Source: Nocardia brasiliensis NBRC 14402 (GTDB lineage: Bacteria > Actinomycetota > Actinomycetes > Mycobacteriales > Mycobacteriaceae). From it: a stretch of DNA of 34,683 nucleotides. Where the stretch lies: assembly GCF_000308475.2 (NCBI RefSeq), contig NZ_BAFT02000009.1:1-34683 (forward strand). The letters are read 5' to 3'. The notes under the pieces were generated by a model. That model was not told the origin of the DNA and did not search any database. It saw only the letters and a program-made list of their open reading frames with translations. Positions within the stretch are counted from its first letter, which is position 1. The number at the start of each line of letters is the position of its first letter. Shown one piece after another: positions 23,996 to 32,838 of this stretch. The position numbers and the translations under genes were made by a program.

Positions 23996-24068
23996 CTCCC
24001 CCATCTGGACTCGAACCAGAAACCTGCCGATTAACAGTCGGCTGCTCTGCCAATTGAGCTATAGGGGA
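23996..24068 (-). tRNA. tRNA-Asn (anticodon GTT)
   Basis: On the minus strand the 73-nt sequence starts TCCCCTATAGCTC and folds into a cloverleaf: acceptor stem TCCCCTA with TGGGGGA (one G-U pair), anticodon loop CTGTTAA with GTT, and the T-loop GGTTCGAGTCC. The discriminator base is G and the CCA tail is not encoded. Anticodon GTT reads AAC/AAU, so it carries asparagine. The position before the dnaG-dgt block resembles that of asnT in mycobacteria. Confidence 0.95.
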
Positions 24069-24145
24069 CTATCCCTGGCTCGCCTTGCTGGGCGGGCCGA
24101 GGAGAAACTTTAGCGTATGGGCGGGCGGGGGCCCAAATCGCGCCG

Positions 24146-25123
24146 CTACCTGCTGTGTTGTGGGGATTGGGTGGGGGTCAAGGTGGCGGTGGCGGCTCGG
24201 TGGTCGCCGGCGGTGGGTGGGAGGACGGTGGCGGCGCGGGTGGTGAAGCCTCGGGTGAGGATGTGGTCGGGGCGGGTGAGGGGGAAGGGGGACGGCCAGG
24301 TGAAGCCGAAGCCGCTGCGGGCGTCGTGCAGGGTGTCGGTGAGGGTGCTCAGGTGGGGGTCGGTGGAGGCGGTGTTGAGGTCGCCGAGGATCAGGAGGCG
24401 CTCGGCGGGGTCTTGGTGGACGAGGTCGCTGAGGGTGCGCAGGGTGCGGTTGCGGGAGTCGGTGTCGCCGAAGCGGACGCTGCCGAGGTGGACGGCGTAG
24501 ACGGTGACATCGCCTGTGGGCGTGTGCATTCGGGTGCGGAGGGCGCGGGCCCAGCCTTGGCCGAGGTCGAGGCGCTGGATGTCGGTGAGCGGGTAGCGGC
24601 TCCACAGGCCGACGGTGCCCACGGTAACGGCGTAGGGGTGGGCGGGGTCCAAAGTTGTTGTGACGGCGGGCCGGTTGCGGTCGGTGAGTTCCTGGACCGC
24701 GACGACGGGTACGTCGGCGAGTGCGGGGGCCGGGCCGCCGGTGCCGAGATTCTGTGTGGCGACGCGGAATTCGCCGGTGCCGGTTTCGCTGCCGGGGCCG
24801 GCGACCAGCTGGGGTACGAAAAGCACGGCCCATGTCGCGATGGGCAGCACAACGGTCAGCAGGCCTACCCGGGACCCGGTTGCGAGCGCTACGGCCGCCA
24901 CGAGGAGCGTGGGAGCCAGCAGCCACGGCAGGAAACTCTGCACCGGCTGGGCGATGAGTTCGGGTAGCCAGCGGCGGGCGAGGAGCAGCGCGCCCAGGGT
25001 CAGCGAGGACGAGGCGAGCGCGACGTCACGCGCGAGGTGCCCCTGCGAAGCGGTCTCATGCAGCATGCGGGCCACGGTGCCCGGGGCCGATGAGAGATTG
25101 ATGAAATCCGCCGAATGCCGCAT
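24146..25123 (-). CDS. Endonuclease/exonuclease/phosphatase-family membrane protein
   Basis: This 325-residue protein has two or three N-terminal membrane segments (about 38-50, 64-82 and 86-108) and a C-terminal EEP domain (118-315). The EEP motifs are present: TQN (123-125), QE (144-145, metal ligand), HLGS (212-215), GDLNTA (247-252), RPDHIL (284-289) and GDHR (306-309). The family hydrolyses phosphodiesters in DNA, phospholipids or inositol phosphates with a divalent metal. With the membrane anchor, an extracytoplasmic role on lipids or nucleic acids is likely, but the substrate is unknown. The ATG at 25123 has only a weak GGTAG before it; MLHETASQG at 25066 is an alternative. The gene diverges from the small CxxC gene. 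Confidence 0.87.
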   Translation of the reverse strand: MRHSADFINLSSAPGTVARMLHETASQGHLARDVALASSSLTLGALLLARRWLPELIAQPVQSFLPWLLAPTLLVAAVALATGSRVGLLTVVLPIATWAVLFVPQLVAGPGSETGTGEFRVATQNLGTGGPAPALADVPVVAVQELTDRNRPAVTTTLDPAHPYAVTVGTVGLWSRYPLTDIQRLDLGQGWARALRTRMHTPTGDVTVYAVHLGSVRFGDTDSRNRTLRTLSDLVHQDPAERLLILGDLNTASTDPHLSTLTDTLHDARSGFGFTWPSPFPLTRPDHILTRGFTTRAATVLPPTAGDHRAATATLTPTQSPQHSR

Positions 25124-25169
25124 CTACCGGTAACAAGCGGTAACAGTATGGCCACCATCAGGGGAGACT

Positions 25170-25226
25170 ATGAGAACTACAGGGCTGAGCGCGGCACTGA
25201 GCGGGAACTCCTCAGCGACCCGCTGA
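25170..25226 (+). CDS. Possible 18-codon leader peptide
   Basis: ATG after AGGGGAGACT, a good ribosome-binding site, opens a frame of 18 codons (MRTTGLSAALSGNSSATR) that ends 22 nt before the next start. A perfect hairpin (CTCAGCG-ACC-CGCTGAG, 25211-25227) contains its last codons and stop. The arrangement is that of a leader or attenuator before the small CxxC gene. It may also be chance. Confidence 0.3.
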   Translation: MRTTGLSAALSGNSSATR

Positions 25227-25248
25227 GCAACGGAACGAGGAGGCCGAC

Positions 25249-25392
25249 ATGAGCGAATTCGCCTGCGGCGATTGCTGGCGCCGAGAGAACCTCACCTTCG
25301 CGCAACGACTGGATCCGGCGCATATCCGCCGCAGCAGCCGTTACTACCTGTGCGACGAGCATCGGGCCAAGCGAGAAGAGCTCGCCGCCTGA
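25249..25392 (+). CDS. Small CxxC...CxxH protein, probable zinc ribbon
   Basis: This 47-residue protein is MSEFACGDCWRRENLTFAQR, then LDPAHIRRSSRYYLC and DEHRAKREELAA. Cys6 and Cys9 (CGDC) and Cys35 with His38 (CDEH) form a possible CxxC-CxxH zinc site. The remaining sequence is rich in arginine and other charged residues, consistent with nucleic-acid or protein binding. A GAGGAGG ribosome-binding site 7 nt before the ATG is the best one in this area, so I consider the gene real despite its size. A small hairpin (GGTTCG-CCT-CGAACC, 25397-25411) follows the stop codon by 4 nt. I do not recognise a named family. Confidence 0.7.
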   Translation: MSEFACGDCWRRENLTFAQRLDPAHIRRSSRYYLCDEHRAKREELAA

Positions 25393-25684
25393 CACTGGTT
25401 CGCCTCGAACCGGGTCATCGCCCGACGATGACCGAGAGCGGATCCGCCGTGTGCCCGAATCCAGTCGCCGGTCGCAGTTCTGCCGCGGGGCCAACGCCTG
25501 CGCGAAACATGGTGTGTGTCTTCCCCATTCGATGGCGAGGCGGTGCAAGAACGGTTTTGCCACGCTTCGGTTCACCGATCAAGTCAGCCGGGCTCCACAC
25601 AGCCGCGCCTATCCGGATCGACAGGTCTGTCGGGCGTCGGGCAGGATAGAGCGGCGAACAGGCAACTGGGAGGAGCACATCGAG

Positions 25685-25930
25685 ATGCTGCGGTTGATCA
25701 TCGGCGTGGCAGCCGGGTATGTACTCGGCAGCAAGGCCGGGCGAGCTCGCTACGAGCAGATCAGCGCGGCGACCCGGGCGCTGACCGAGAGCCCGGTGAC
25801 CCGCAAGCTCGTGCTGGTGGGCAGGCAGCGCCTGTCGGACAAGCTGAGCACCCGCCCGAAGCTGGAACCGATGGAGCCGCTGGACGAACGCACCACCGTG
25901 CTCGTCCCGCAAGATCAGCTGCGCCGCTGA
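25685..25930 (+). CDS. YtxH-like small membrane protein (Rv2342-like)
   Basis: This 81-residue protein has one N-terminal membrane segment (MLRLIIGVAAGYVLGSKAGR, with a GxxxG-like face) followed by a charged helical tail. It resembles YtxH-type proteins and the conserved small protein encoded next to dnaG in mycobacteria (M. tuberculosis Rv2342, from memory). The function is unknown. GGAGGAG lies about 10 nt before the ATG. It converges on dnaG, with 18 nt between the stop codons. The upstream gap 25393-25684 shows no gene or clear promoter. Confidence 0.8.
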   Translation: MLRLIIGVAAGYVLGSKAGRARYEQISAATRALTESPVTRKLVLVGRQRLSDKLSTRPKLEPMEPLDERTTVLVPQDQLRR

Positions 25931-25948
25931 CCGCGCGCCACCGACCCC

Positions 25949-27883
25949 CTAGGCGCCGGTGGCGAAATCGTCGTGGTTGCCCATCGCCTGGGTGAGCAGG
26001 CTCTTGCGGTACTGCTCCAAGGCGACGAGGTCACCGAACAGGGCCATGTACGCGTCGGGCTGCTCGGTGGACGACACCCGCTGCAGCTTCGACTTCAGCT
26101 CGGCGATCTGGCGCCCGACCCACGCCTCCTGGGTGCGCGCCAGCACGCCGGCGACGAACCGCGGGATACCGGCCGCGTTCTTCACCGGCAGCGGCTCGCT
26201 GGCCAGCTCGGAGAGCAATGCGCGCATGGTGAGGTCGTCGGTGCGGTCCGCGACCGCGTTGAGCCATTCCGCGCCGCCGAGCCCGGCCGCGGTGCCGCCC
26301 GCCTCGGCGATCAACTGGCGGATCGCCGCGTAGGCGGGGTGGGTGAACGCGTGGGTTTCCAGCGCGTCGAACGACGATCCGGCCATGGCCGGGTACTGCA
26401 GCGCCGCCGCCAGCACCTGACGCTGCGGCAGCAGGGTCGGATCGTTCGGCTTCGGCCGTGCCGCAGGATGTTCGGCGACCACCTCGGGCTGCGGGGCGGG
26501 CGCGGCGGGCTGCCGGGCGCCGTTGGTGGGGCGGGCACCGCCCATTCGATTCCGCTTGGCTTCGTCGCCGACCCGGCGCACGACGGTCTGGATATCGTCC
26601 CAGCCGACCCAGCCGGCCAGCTTCGTCGCGTAGGCCTTGCGCAGCGCGTTGTCCTTGATCTGGGCGACCACCGGGATAGCCCGGCGCAGCGCCTCGACCT
26701 GTCCTTCGGCGGTGTCCAGATTGTGGTCGGCGAGCAGGCCGCGAACGACGAACTCGTACAACGGGGTTCGGCGGGCCACCAGGTCGCGCACCGCGCCGTC
26801 GCCGGAGTGCTGGCGCAGCTCGCACGGGTCCTGCCCGTCGGGCGCGACCGCGATGTAGGTCTGGCCGGCCAGCTTCTGGTCGCCCGCAAAGGCTTTCAGC
26901 GCCGCCGCTTGGCCCGCCGCGTCACCGTCGAAGGTGTAGATGATCTCGCCGCGCCAGAAGTTGTCGTCCAGCAGCAGCCTGCGCAGCAGTGCGAGATGCT
27001 CGTCACCGAAGGCGGTGCCGCAGGACGCGACGGCGGTTTTCACCCCGGCCAGGTGCATGGCCATCACATCGGTGTAGCCCTCGACGACCACGGCCTGGTG
27101 TCCCTTGGCGATATCGCGCTTGGCCAGGTCGAGGCCGAACAGCACCTGAGACTTCTTGTACAGGATGGTTTCCGGGGTGTTGATGTACTTGCCCGGCATG
27201 GTGTCGTCGTCGAACAGCTTGCGCGCGCCGAATCCGATGACGTCGCCGCCCAGATTGCGGATCGGCCAGAGCAGCCTGCGATGGAATCGGTCGATCGGGC
27301 CGCGCTGGCCCTGCCGGGACAGCCCGGCCGCCTCCAGCTCCTTGAACTCGAAACCCTTGCGCAGCAGATGCTTTGTCAGCGTGTCCCAGCCCGCGGGGGC
27401 GTAGCCGCAGCCGAACTGCTGCGCGGCGGCGGCATCGAAATTGCGGTCGGTGAGAAACTTTCGCGCCGTCTCGGCCTCCGGCTCGCGCAGCTGCGCCATG
27501 TAGTACTCGTGCGCGGCGGCGTTGGCCGCGACCAGGCGGGAGCGGGTGCCGCGGTCGCGCTGCACCGAGGTGCCGCCGCCCTCGTAGTTGATCTGGTAGC
27601 CGATCCGATCGGCCAGCTGCTCGACCGCCTCGACGAAGCCGACGTGTTCCATCTTCTGCAGGAACGCGAAGACGTCGCCGCCCTCGCCGCAACCGAAGCA
27701 GTGGAACAGCCCGTGGTTCGGCCGGACATGGAACGACGGCGACTTCTCGTCGTGGAAGGGACACAACCCCTTCATGGAGTCGGCGCCGGCGCGTTTCAAC
27801 GCGACGTACTCGCCCACGATGTCTTCGATCCGGACACGGTCACGTATCGCCGCGATATCGCGATCTGGGAGTCGTCCGGCCAC
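25949..27883 (-). CDS. dnaG: DNA primase
   Basis: Primase that synthesises RNA primers at the replication fork with DnaB helicase. The 644 residues include the CHC2 zinc-binding domain (Cys41, His44, Cys62, Cys65), the catalytic core with the TOPRIM glutamate motif EGYTD (near 268) and the metal motif DGDAAG (near 319), and the C-terminal helicase-binding domain. The length matches mycobacterial DnaG (about 640). The start is GTG, followed by AGRLPDRDIAAIRDR as in the family. No ribosome-binding site is present, but TACGCT lies 7 nt upstream, so the message may be leaderless. It follows dgt by 55 nt, in the mycobacterial order. Confidence 0.97.
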   Translation of the reverse strand: MAGRLPDRDIAAIRDRVRIEDIVGEYVALKRAGADSMKGLCPFHDEKSPSFHVRPNHGLFHCFGCGEGGDVFAFLQKMEHVGFVEAVEQLADRIGYQINYEGGGTSVQRDRGTRSRLVAANAAAHEYYMAQLREPEAETARKFLTDRNFDAAAAQQFGCGYAPAGWDTLTKHLLRKGFEFKELEAAGLSRQGQRGPIDRFHRRLLWPIRNLGGDVIGFGARKLFDDDTMPGKYINTPETILYKKSQVLFGLDLAKRDIAKGHQAVVVEGYTDVMAMHLAGVKTAVASCGTAFGDEHLALLRRLLLDDNFWRGEIIYTFDGDAAGQAAALKAFAGDQKLAGQTYIAVAPDGQDPCELRQHSGDGAVRDLVARRTPLYEFVVRGLLADHNLDTAEGQVEALRRAIPVVAQIKDNALRKAYATKLAGWVGWDDIQTVVRRVGDEAKRNRMGGARPTNGARQPAAPAPQPEVVAEHPAARPKPNDPTLLPQRQVLAAALQYPAMAGSSFDALETHAFTHPAYAAIRQLIAEAGGTAAGLGGAEWLNAVADRTDDLTMRALLSELASEPLPVKNAAGIPRFVAGVLARTQEAWVGRQIAELKSKLQRVSSTEQPDAYMALFGDLVALEQYRKSLLTQAMGNHDDFATGA

Positions 27884-27890
27884 GGCAGTG

Positions 27891-27896
27891 AGCGTA
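27891..27896 (-). promoter_or_regulatory. -10 box of a probable leaderless dnaG promoter
   Basis: TACGCT on the minus strand ends 7 nt before the GTG start of dnaG. It would give dnaG a promoter of its own within the dgt-dnaG pair. Confidence 0.4.
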
Positions 27897-27938
27897 CCCG
27901 GCGCGGCCCGCGTTCTTCACCTGTGGCTGTTCACACGC

Positions 27939-29198
27939 TCAGACGCCGAGCAGCGCGGCCACCCGTTCGAGCCTGCTCTCGGTGTAGGACGCGATCTGAT
28001 CGACGATGACGCGCACCCGCGCGGTGTCGTCGGCGGCGGCGTGCCACCACGGCAGCAGCAGGGGGTCGAGTCCGTTCGGCGCGGTCGCGAGCAGCCGGGT
28101 GGCGACCGCTTGGATCTGGTCACGCTGCCCGGCCTGGCGCAGTTTGTGATCCCGATCGGACATGACGTAGTGCAGCGCCACGGTCTTGAGCACCGCGACT
28201 TCGGCGGCCGCGATGAGCGGCACCTCGAGATCTGCGCCGTACCGCAACAGGGGTCCGGTGCCCGCGGTCTCGCGCGTCGCGGTGATCGCGGCGGTGGCGA
28301 ACCGGCCGACGAGTTCGCTGGTGAGCCGTTTCAGCGCGACCGAGCTGGCGAGGGTGCCGTCGTAGGCGGAAACCGCGGCGACGACCGGCAGTTCGGAGAG
28401 GCGCTGCGCCGCGGCGACGAGTTCTTCGGCGGACAGCGAGTAGTGCTTGTGCCTGCCCAGACTGGCCAGCGCCTCCTGCTCCCACGGGTCGGCCAGCGCC
28501 CGCAGATCGATACGTCCCGCGATGACACCGTCCTCGACGTCGTGCACCGAGTACGCGACATCGTCGGCCCAGTCCATGATCTGGCATTCGAGGCTGCGGC
28601 GACGCTCGGGTGCGCCCTTGCGAATCCAGGCGAGCCGTTCGGCATCGATGTCGTAGGCGCCGAACTTGGTGCCGGGACCGGTTCTGCCCCAGGGATACTT
28701 GAGTGCCGCGTCGAGCGAGGCCCGGGTGAGATTCAGGCCCGCGCTCACCCCGGCGGGGTCGAGCACCTTGGGCTCGAGGCGGGTGAGGATCCGCAGGTTC
28801 TGCGCGTTGCCTTCGAAACCGCCGTGCGCGTCGGCGAAATGGTCGAGCGCCTTCTCGCCGTTGTGCCCGTACGGCGGGTGACCGATGTCGTGCGCCAATC
28901 CGGCCAGGTCCACCAGATCGGGATCGCAGCCGAGGCCCTCGCCGATGCTGCGGCCGATCTGGGCCACCTCGAGCGAATGGGTGAGCCGGGTGCGCGGGGT
29001 GTCCCCGTCGCGGGGACCCATCACCTGCGTCTTGTCGGCGAGTCGGCGCAGCGCCGCCGAATGCAGCACCCGGGCCCGGTCGCGGGCGAATTCGGTGCGG
29101 TGCCCGACCTCGAATTCGCTGCCCGGCGCGCCGAGGCCCGCGGTCTTCGGCCGCTCGACGACCAAGCGTTCGTAGTCCGGCTCGCTGTAGTTCTGCAC
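27939..29198 (-). CDS. dgt: Deoxyguanosinetriphosphate triphosphohydrolase-like protein
   Basis: This HD-domain enzyme of the dGTPase family releases triphosphate from deoxynucleoside triphosphates and so helps control dNTP levels. The 419 residues contain the HD metal site: His74 ([12 protein letters not shown]), His103-Asp104 ([15 protein letters not shown]) and a downstream Asp in [17 protein letters not shown]. The GTG at 29196-29198 gives a family-like N-terminus and is preceded by GGTGGAG; the frame is open 17 codons further upstream. It is followed by dnaG, matching M. tuberculosis Rv2344c-Rv2343c. Confidence 0.95.
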   Translation of the reverse strand: MQNYSEPDYERLVVERPKTAGLGAPGSEFEVGHRTEFARDRARVLHSAALRRLADKTQVMGPRDGDTPRTRLTHSLEVAQIGRSIGEGLGCDPDLVDLAGLAHDIGHPPYGHNGEKALDHFADAHGGFEGNAQNLRILTRLEPKVLDPAGVSAGLNLTRASLDAALKYPWGRTGPGTKFGAYDIDAERLAWIRKGAPERRRSLECQIMDWADDVAYSVHDVEDGVIAGRIDLRALADPWEQEALASLGRHKHYSLSAEELVAAAQRLSELPVVAAVSAYDGTLASSVALKRLTSELVGRFATAAITATRETAGTGPLLRYGADLEVPLIAAAEVAVLKTVALHYVMSDRDHKLRQAGQRDQIQAVATRLLATAPNGLDPLLLPWWHAAADDTARVRVIVDQIASYTESRLERVAALLGV

Positions 29199-29262
29199 TA
29201 CTCCACCTCGCTCACGCACGGTGCTTTCGGACCCGAAGCCCTGCCGCACCTTCGGTTCTCGC

Positions 29263-29955
29263 TCACTGTCCGGCCGTATATCGGAAGTCCGCCGCGAAAT
29301 GGGTGAGCTGATACCAGAGCAGAGCGCCTGTCTCCCTGGCGATTCCGTGGGCCTGCGACTCGCGGGTGTAGACGGCGGGCCCGGTTCGGGTCGGCGCGGT
29401 CCACGCGTCGAGGCCCTCGTCGCGGGCCATGGTGCGGGTGCGCAGCGAATGCCACGGATCGCTGACCAGCACGGCGGCGGACATATCGCGGGCCTGCATG
29501 GCGGTGGCGACCGCCTCTACGCTGCGCAGCGTGTCCGAGCCGGTTTCCACCGCGAGGATCCGGTCGCTCGGGATCCCGCGCGATTGCAGATAGTTCTTGC
29601 CGGACGCCGCCTCGGTATAGAGGTCGCCCTCCTGCTTGCCGCCGACGGTGATCACCCGCGGCGCCACGCCGAGCCGGAACAGCTTGTAGGCCTGGTCGAG
29701 TCGCGCCTCGAACACCGAGGACGGCGTGCCGGAGTACTGCGCGGCGCCGAGCACGACAATGGCGTCGGCCTGGGTGTAGTCGTCGATCCGCGCGACCTGC
29801 CAGACCCGGAAGGCGGTGCCGCCGACCAGCACCAACCCCATCAGCACCGAGCCGACGACCAGCCGGCGCGTCCAGCGCAGCAGCCCGGCGGCGAAACCGC
29901 GCGCGGGCGCCGTGGCCTGGGCAGGGTCGGGCGCCGCACCGGCCCGAGGGCGCAT
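29263..29955 (-). CDS. DUF218/YdcF-SanA-type membrane protein
   Basis: This 230-residue protein has one membrane segment (about 32-49, [18 protein letters not shown]) and a DUF218 domain. The domain shows [10 protein letters not shown] (64-73), the substrate-loop region [33 protein letters not shown] and [14 protein letters not shown]. Members such as SanA and ElyC influence the envelope and vancomycin exclusion; the reaction is unknown. The ATG at 29955 has GGAGTGG about 11 nt upstream; a GTG at 29970 is the alternative. It lies between the glyoxalase-like gene and dgt, on the same strand. Confidence 0.87.
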   Translation of the reverse strand: MRPRAGAAPDPAQATAPARGFAAGLLRWTRRLVVGSVLMGLVLVGGTAFRVWQVARIDDYTQADAIVVLGAAQYSGTPSSVFEARLDQAYKLFRLGVAPRVITVGGKQEGDLYTEAASGKNYLQSRGIPSDRILAVETGSDTLRSVEAVATAMQARDMSAAVLVSDPWHSLRTRTMARDEGLDAWTAPTRTGPAVYTRESQAHGIARETGALLWYQLTHFAADFRYTAGQ

Positions 29956-30047
29956 CGATGGCAAATCCACTCCCCAAGTCTGCCAGTAGGTGTCTCGCGC
30001 GCGGGTTGTTCGGCCCGGCGCGACGGGGGTGAGGCTACCGGCCCGCG

Positions 30048-30725
30048 CTACCAGCCGCGTTCGCGCCATTCACCGAGATGGGGACGCTCGGTGCCGAGTG
30101 TGGTGTCGTCGCCGTGGCCGGGGTAGACGACGGTGTCGTCGGGGTAGCGGGCGAAGATCTTGGTCGTCACGTCCTGGTAGAGCGAGTCGAAGGCGGCCGG
30201 GTCGGTGGTGCGGCCGACGCCGCCGGGGAACAGCGAGTCGCCGGTGAACAGGTGCACGAGACCGTCACCGTCGGTGAACGCCAGGGCGACCGAGCCGGGC
30301 GTGTGGCCGCTGAGATGGATCACCTCGAACGAGAGGTTGCCGACGCCGATGTGCTCGCCGTCGGCCAGCAGCCGATCCGGACGCACCGGCAACGGATCGG
30401 CGTCGAGCGGGTGGGCCGCGGTTGGCGCGCCCGTCGCGGCGGTCGTCTCCTTCAGCGCGAACCAGTGGTCCGGATGCTGATGGGTGGTGACGATCAGAGC
30501 GATCTGACCGGGCGCCACATGATCGACGAGAGCTTCGATGCGCGCCGGTTCGTTCGCGGCGTCGATGAGCAGCGTGGCACCGGTACCCGTGCATTGCACC
30601 AGGTAGCAATTGTTGTCCATGCCGCCGACGGACATCTTGACTATGCGCGCGCCCGCGACATCGCGCTGCTGCGGATTCGAATCCGCCGAAACATGGCCGG
30701 TGTACGGGCGATCGATGGTGATCAC
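30048..30725 (-). CDS. Glyoxalase-II-like metallo-beta-lactamase-fold hydrolase
   Basis: This 225-residue protein has the motif THQHPDH with ligands His82, His84, Asp86 and His87, His141 in SGHTPGS, Asp163 in TGDSLFPG and His204 in PGHGDDT, all in the usual order for binuclear glyoxalase-II-like enzymes. It hydrolyses thioesters of small thiols or related esters; in actinomycetes mycothiol conjugates are plausible. The start is GTG at 30723-30725, 7 nt after TAGCAT and without a clear ribosome-binding site. The TPM gene diverges from it across 86 nt. Confidence 0.9.
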   Translation of the reverse strand: MITIDRPYTGHVSADSNPQQRDVAGARIVKMSVGGMDNNCYLVQCTGTGATLLIDAANEPARIEALVDHVAPGQIALIVTTHQHPDHWFALKETTAATGAPTAAHPLDADPLPVRPDRLLADGEHIGVGNLSFEVIHLSGHTPGSVALAFTDGDGLVHLFTGDSLFPGGVGRTTDPAAFDSLYQDVTTKIFARYPDDTVVYPGHGDDTTLGTERPHLGEWRERGW

Positions 30726-30732
30726 GTTTCCG

Positions 30733-30805
30733 ATGCTAGCCACCCGGCACCGACCGCGACCACTCGCGGCGGCGCCCACCGCCCCGCCCTGCCGCGCGCT
30801 AGATT
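30733..30805. promoter_or_regulatory. Divergent pair of probable leaderless promoters
   Basis: On the minus strand TAGCAT (30733-30738) ends 7 nt before the GTG of the metallo-hydrolase. On the plus strand TAGATT (30800-30805) ends 6 nt before the ATG of the TPM gene. Neither gene has a ribosome-binding site in the gap, which is GC-rich between the two boxes. Confidence 0.5.
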
Positions 30806-30811
30806 CGTCGC

Positions 30812-32779
30812 ATGTCGCTACCGAGTCGTGTCGTCCGCTGGACCGCCGCGGCGGCGGCCTGTCTCGCCGTCACCATGGCCGGTGCGCCCCTGGCGCACGC
30901 GGAACCGCCGGCCCGCTTGGACACCTACGTGGTCGATCCGGCGAAAGCCCTCGACCAGGATCAGCTCGATCAGGTGCGCTCGGCGGTGAACCAGCTGTAC
31001 GCGGACCACCAGGTGCGGTTGTGGGTGGTCTATGTACGCGATTTCGATGGTCTCGGGTCACAGCAGTGGGCCGACCAGACCGCGGCGAAATCCGATCTCG
31101 GCACGCGCGATCTGTTGCTCGCGATCGCGACCCAGGATCGCGCCTACCGACTGGAAGGCGACGCGCCGAGCGGTATCAGCGACGCCGAGCTGGACAGCCT
31201 GCTCACCCGGGAGGTGGAACCCGCGCTGCGCGACGGCCGATGGGCCGACGCCGCCATTACCACCGCGGACGGCCTGAACTCGGCGATGCGCGGCGGCACC
31301 GACATTCGGGTGCTGTTGCTTCTCGGCGGCGTGCTGGTGCTCGTCATCGTGGGGGTGGTGCTCTACTCCCGCAAGCGAACTCGCACACGAGCGCGGGCCG
31401 AACTCGCGGCGGCCCGGCAGATCGATCCGGACAACACCACCGCGCTGGCGGCCTTGCCGGTCGAGGCGTTGGACGCGCGCTCACGCGAGGCCCTCGTCGA
31501 GATCGACAATGCGATCCGGACCAGCGGCGAGGAGCTGGAACTGGCCACCGGCGAGTTCGGCGCCACCGCCACCCTCCCCTTCACCACCGCGCTCGACCAC
31601 GCGAAAACCGCCGCCGCCAAGGCCTTCTCGATCCGGCAGCGACTGGACGACGATATTCCGGAGACCCCGGACGAGCAGCGCACCCTGCTGATCGACCTGA
31701 TCGGCACGGTGGGCCGCGCCGATCGCGAACTCGACGCCCAGGTGGCCGAATTCGACGCGATGCGCAACCTGCTGATCAACGCCGCCGACCGATTGGCCGG
31801 TCTCACCAGGGATCTGGTCGAACTGAAGAGCCGCGTCCCCACCGCCGAGGCGGAGATGTCCAGGCTCACGGCGGCACATCCGGCGAGCGTGCTGGCCCCG
31901 ATCCACGACAACGTGACCATGGCGGGCGAACGAATCACGTTCGCGGAGCAGAACATCGACGCGGGCCGCAGCGCCCTCACCCAGCCCGTGGGCAAACAGG
32001 GCGGCGCAGTGGCCGCGATCCGCGCGGCCGAGGCGGCGGTCGGGCAGGCCCGCACGCTGCTCGACGCCGTCGAGAACGCCGCCACCGATATCCAGCAGGC
32101 CCGCGACGGACTGCCCGCCGTGCTGGACGAACTGCGCCGCGATATCGCCTCCGCCACCGAGCTTTCCGAGTACGGCGGCCCGGAACTGGCCGCTGCGACC
32201 GCTGCGGCACAAACCGCGCTGACCAAGGCCGCGGCGGCTACGGAGGCCGACCCGCTGGACGCCTTCCACGACGCCGTGGCCGCCGACACCGACCTGGATC
32301 GTGCCATCGCCGCGGCCACCGACCGCAAGCTCGCCGCCGAGGATCTACGGCGCCGGCTCGACCGCGCGCTCACCGACGCGGGCGCCCGGGTGCGCGCGGC
32401 GGCCGACTACCTCACCACCCGGCGCGGCGGGATCGACGCCGAGGCGCGCACCCGGCTGTCGGAGGCGCAGCGCAATCTCTCGGCGGCACAACAGTTGAGT
32501 TCCACCGATCCGGCACAGGCCCTGTCCAACGCCCAGGCCGCCGCCGAACTCGGCGGACGCGCGCTGCAGGCGGCGCAGGCCAGCGTGCGGACCTGGGAGG
32601 CGAGCCAACCGCCGTCGGGCACCGCGCAGGCGGGCGCGGTACTCGGCGGCATCCTGATCGACGGACTGCTGCGCGGCGCCGCGAGCGGCGGCCGCCGTTC
32701 CGGATCTGGCGGCTGGGGCGCGGGCTCCTACGGCGGCTCGTCCGGGTCGCGGCGCATCAGCCGCGGTGGCCGATTCTGA
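30812..32779 (+). CDS. TPM-domain membrane protein (Rv2345-like)
   Basis: This 655-residue protein has a signal peptide (1-30, cleavage after APLAHA), a TPM domain (about 35-155, YVVDPAKALDQDQL, then WVVYVRDFDGLG and RWADAAI) and a membrane segment (166-186). A long, alanine- and charge-rich cytoplasmic part follows, predicted to be coiled-coil (about 190-610), and a glycine- and serine-rich tail ending SRRISRGGRF. The layout and place beside dgt-dnaG match M. tuberculosis Rv2345. TPM proteins are envelope-associated; some take part in photosystem II repair in plants, others are uncharacterised. The role here is unknown. Confidence 0.88.
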   Translation: MSLPSRVVRWTAAAAACLAVTMAGAPLAHAEPPARLDTYVVDPAKALDQDQLDQVRSAVNQLYADHQVRLWVVYVRDFDGLGSQQWADQTAAKSDLGTRDLLLAIATQDRAYRLEGDAPSGISDAELDSLLTREVEPALRDGRWADAAITTADGLNSAMRGGTDIRVLLLLGGVLVLVIVGVVLYSRKRTRTRARAELAAARQIDPDNTTALAALPVEALDARSREALVEIDNAIRTSGEELELATGEFGATATLPFTTALDHAKTAAAKAFSIRQRLDDDIPETPDEQRTLLIDLIGTVGRADRELDAQVAEFDAMRNLLINAADRLAGLTRDLVELKSRVPTAEAEMSRLTAAHPASVLAPIHDNVTMAGERITFAEQNIDAGRSALTQPVGKQGGAVAAIRAAEAAVGQARTLLDAVENAATDIQQARDGLPAVLDELRRDIASATELSEYGGPELAAATAAAQTALTKAAAATEADPLDAFHDAVAADTDLDRAIAAATDRKLAAEDLRRRLDRALTDAGARVRAAADYLTTRRGGIDAEARTRLSEAQRNLSAAQQLSSTDPAQALSNAQAAAELGGRALQAAQASVRTWEASQPPSGTAQAGAVLGGILIDGLLRGAASGGRRSGSGGWGAGSYGGSSGSRRISRGGRF

Positions 32780-32797
32780 TCGGATGCCGGTCGCCGC

Positions 32798-32828
32798 TTG
32801 ACCCTGACACCGTGTGAGGCCATAGACC
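32798..32828 (+). promoter_or_regulatory. MerR-type promoter with a 19-bp spacer and operator
   Basis: A -35 box TTGACC (32798-32803) and a -10 box TAGACC (32823-32828) are 19 bp apart, the stretched spacer that MerR-family proteins correct by twisting DNA. The spacer holds the near-perfect palindrome CCTGACAC-C-GTGTGAGG (32803-32819, one mismatched pair). It lies 10 nt before the MerR gene, which should autoregulate from it. Confidence 0.7.
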
Positions 32829-32838
32829 GGGAGTCGTT

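Noticed and set aside
23996..24068. tRNA-Asn as a demonstrable attachment site with a duplicated 3' end
   Set aside because: I found no second copy of the tRNA 3' segment and no integrase gene in the window.
25973..29306. Two very long plus-strand frames opposite dnaG and dgt, one of 678 codons
   Set aside because: They mirror dnaG and dgt codon by codon, rich in Gly, Arg, Val and Gln, without start signals or domains.
30610..32817. 735-codon plus-strand frame overlapping the TPM gene in another frame
   Set aside because: It is an arginine- and glycine-rich frameshifted reading of the TPM gene, which itself has a signal peptide and domain structure.
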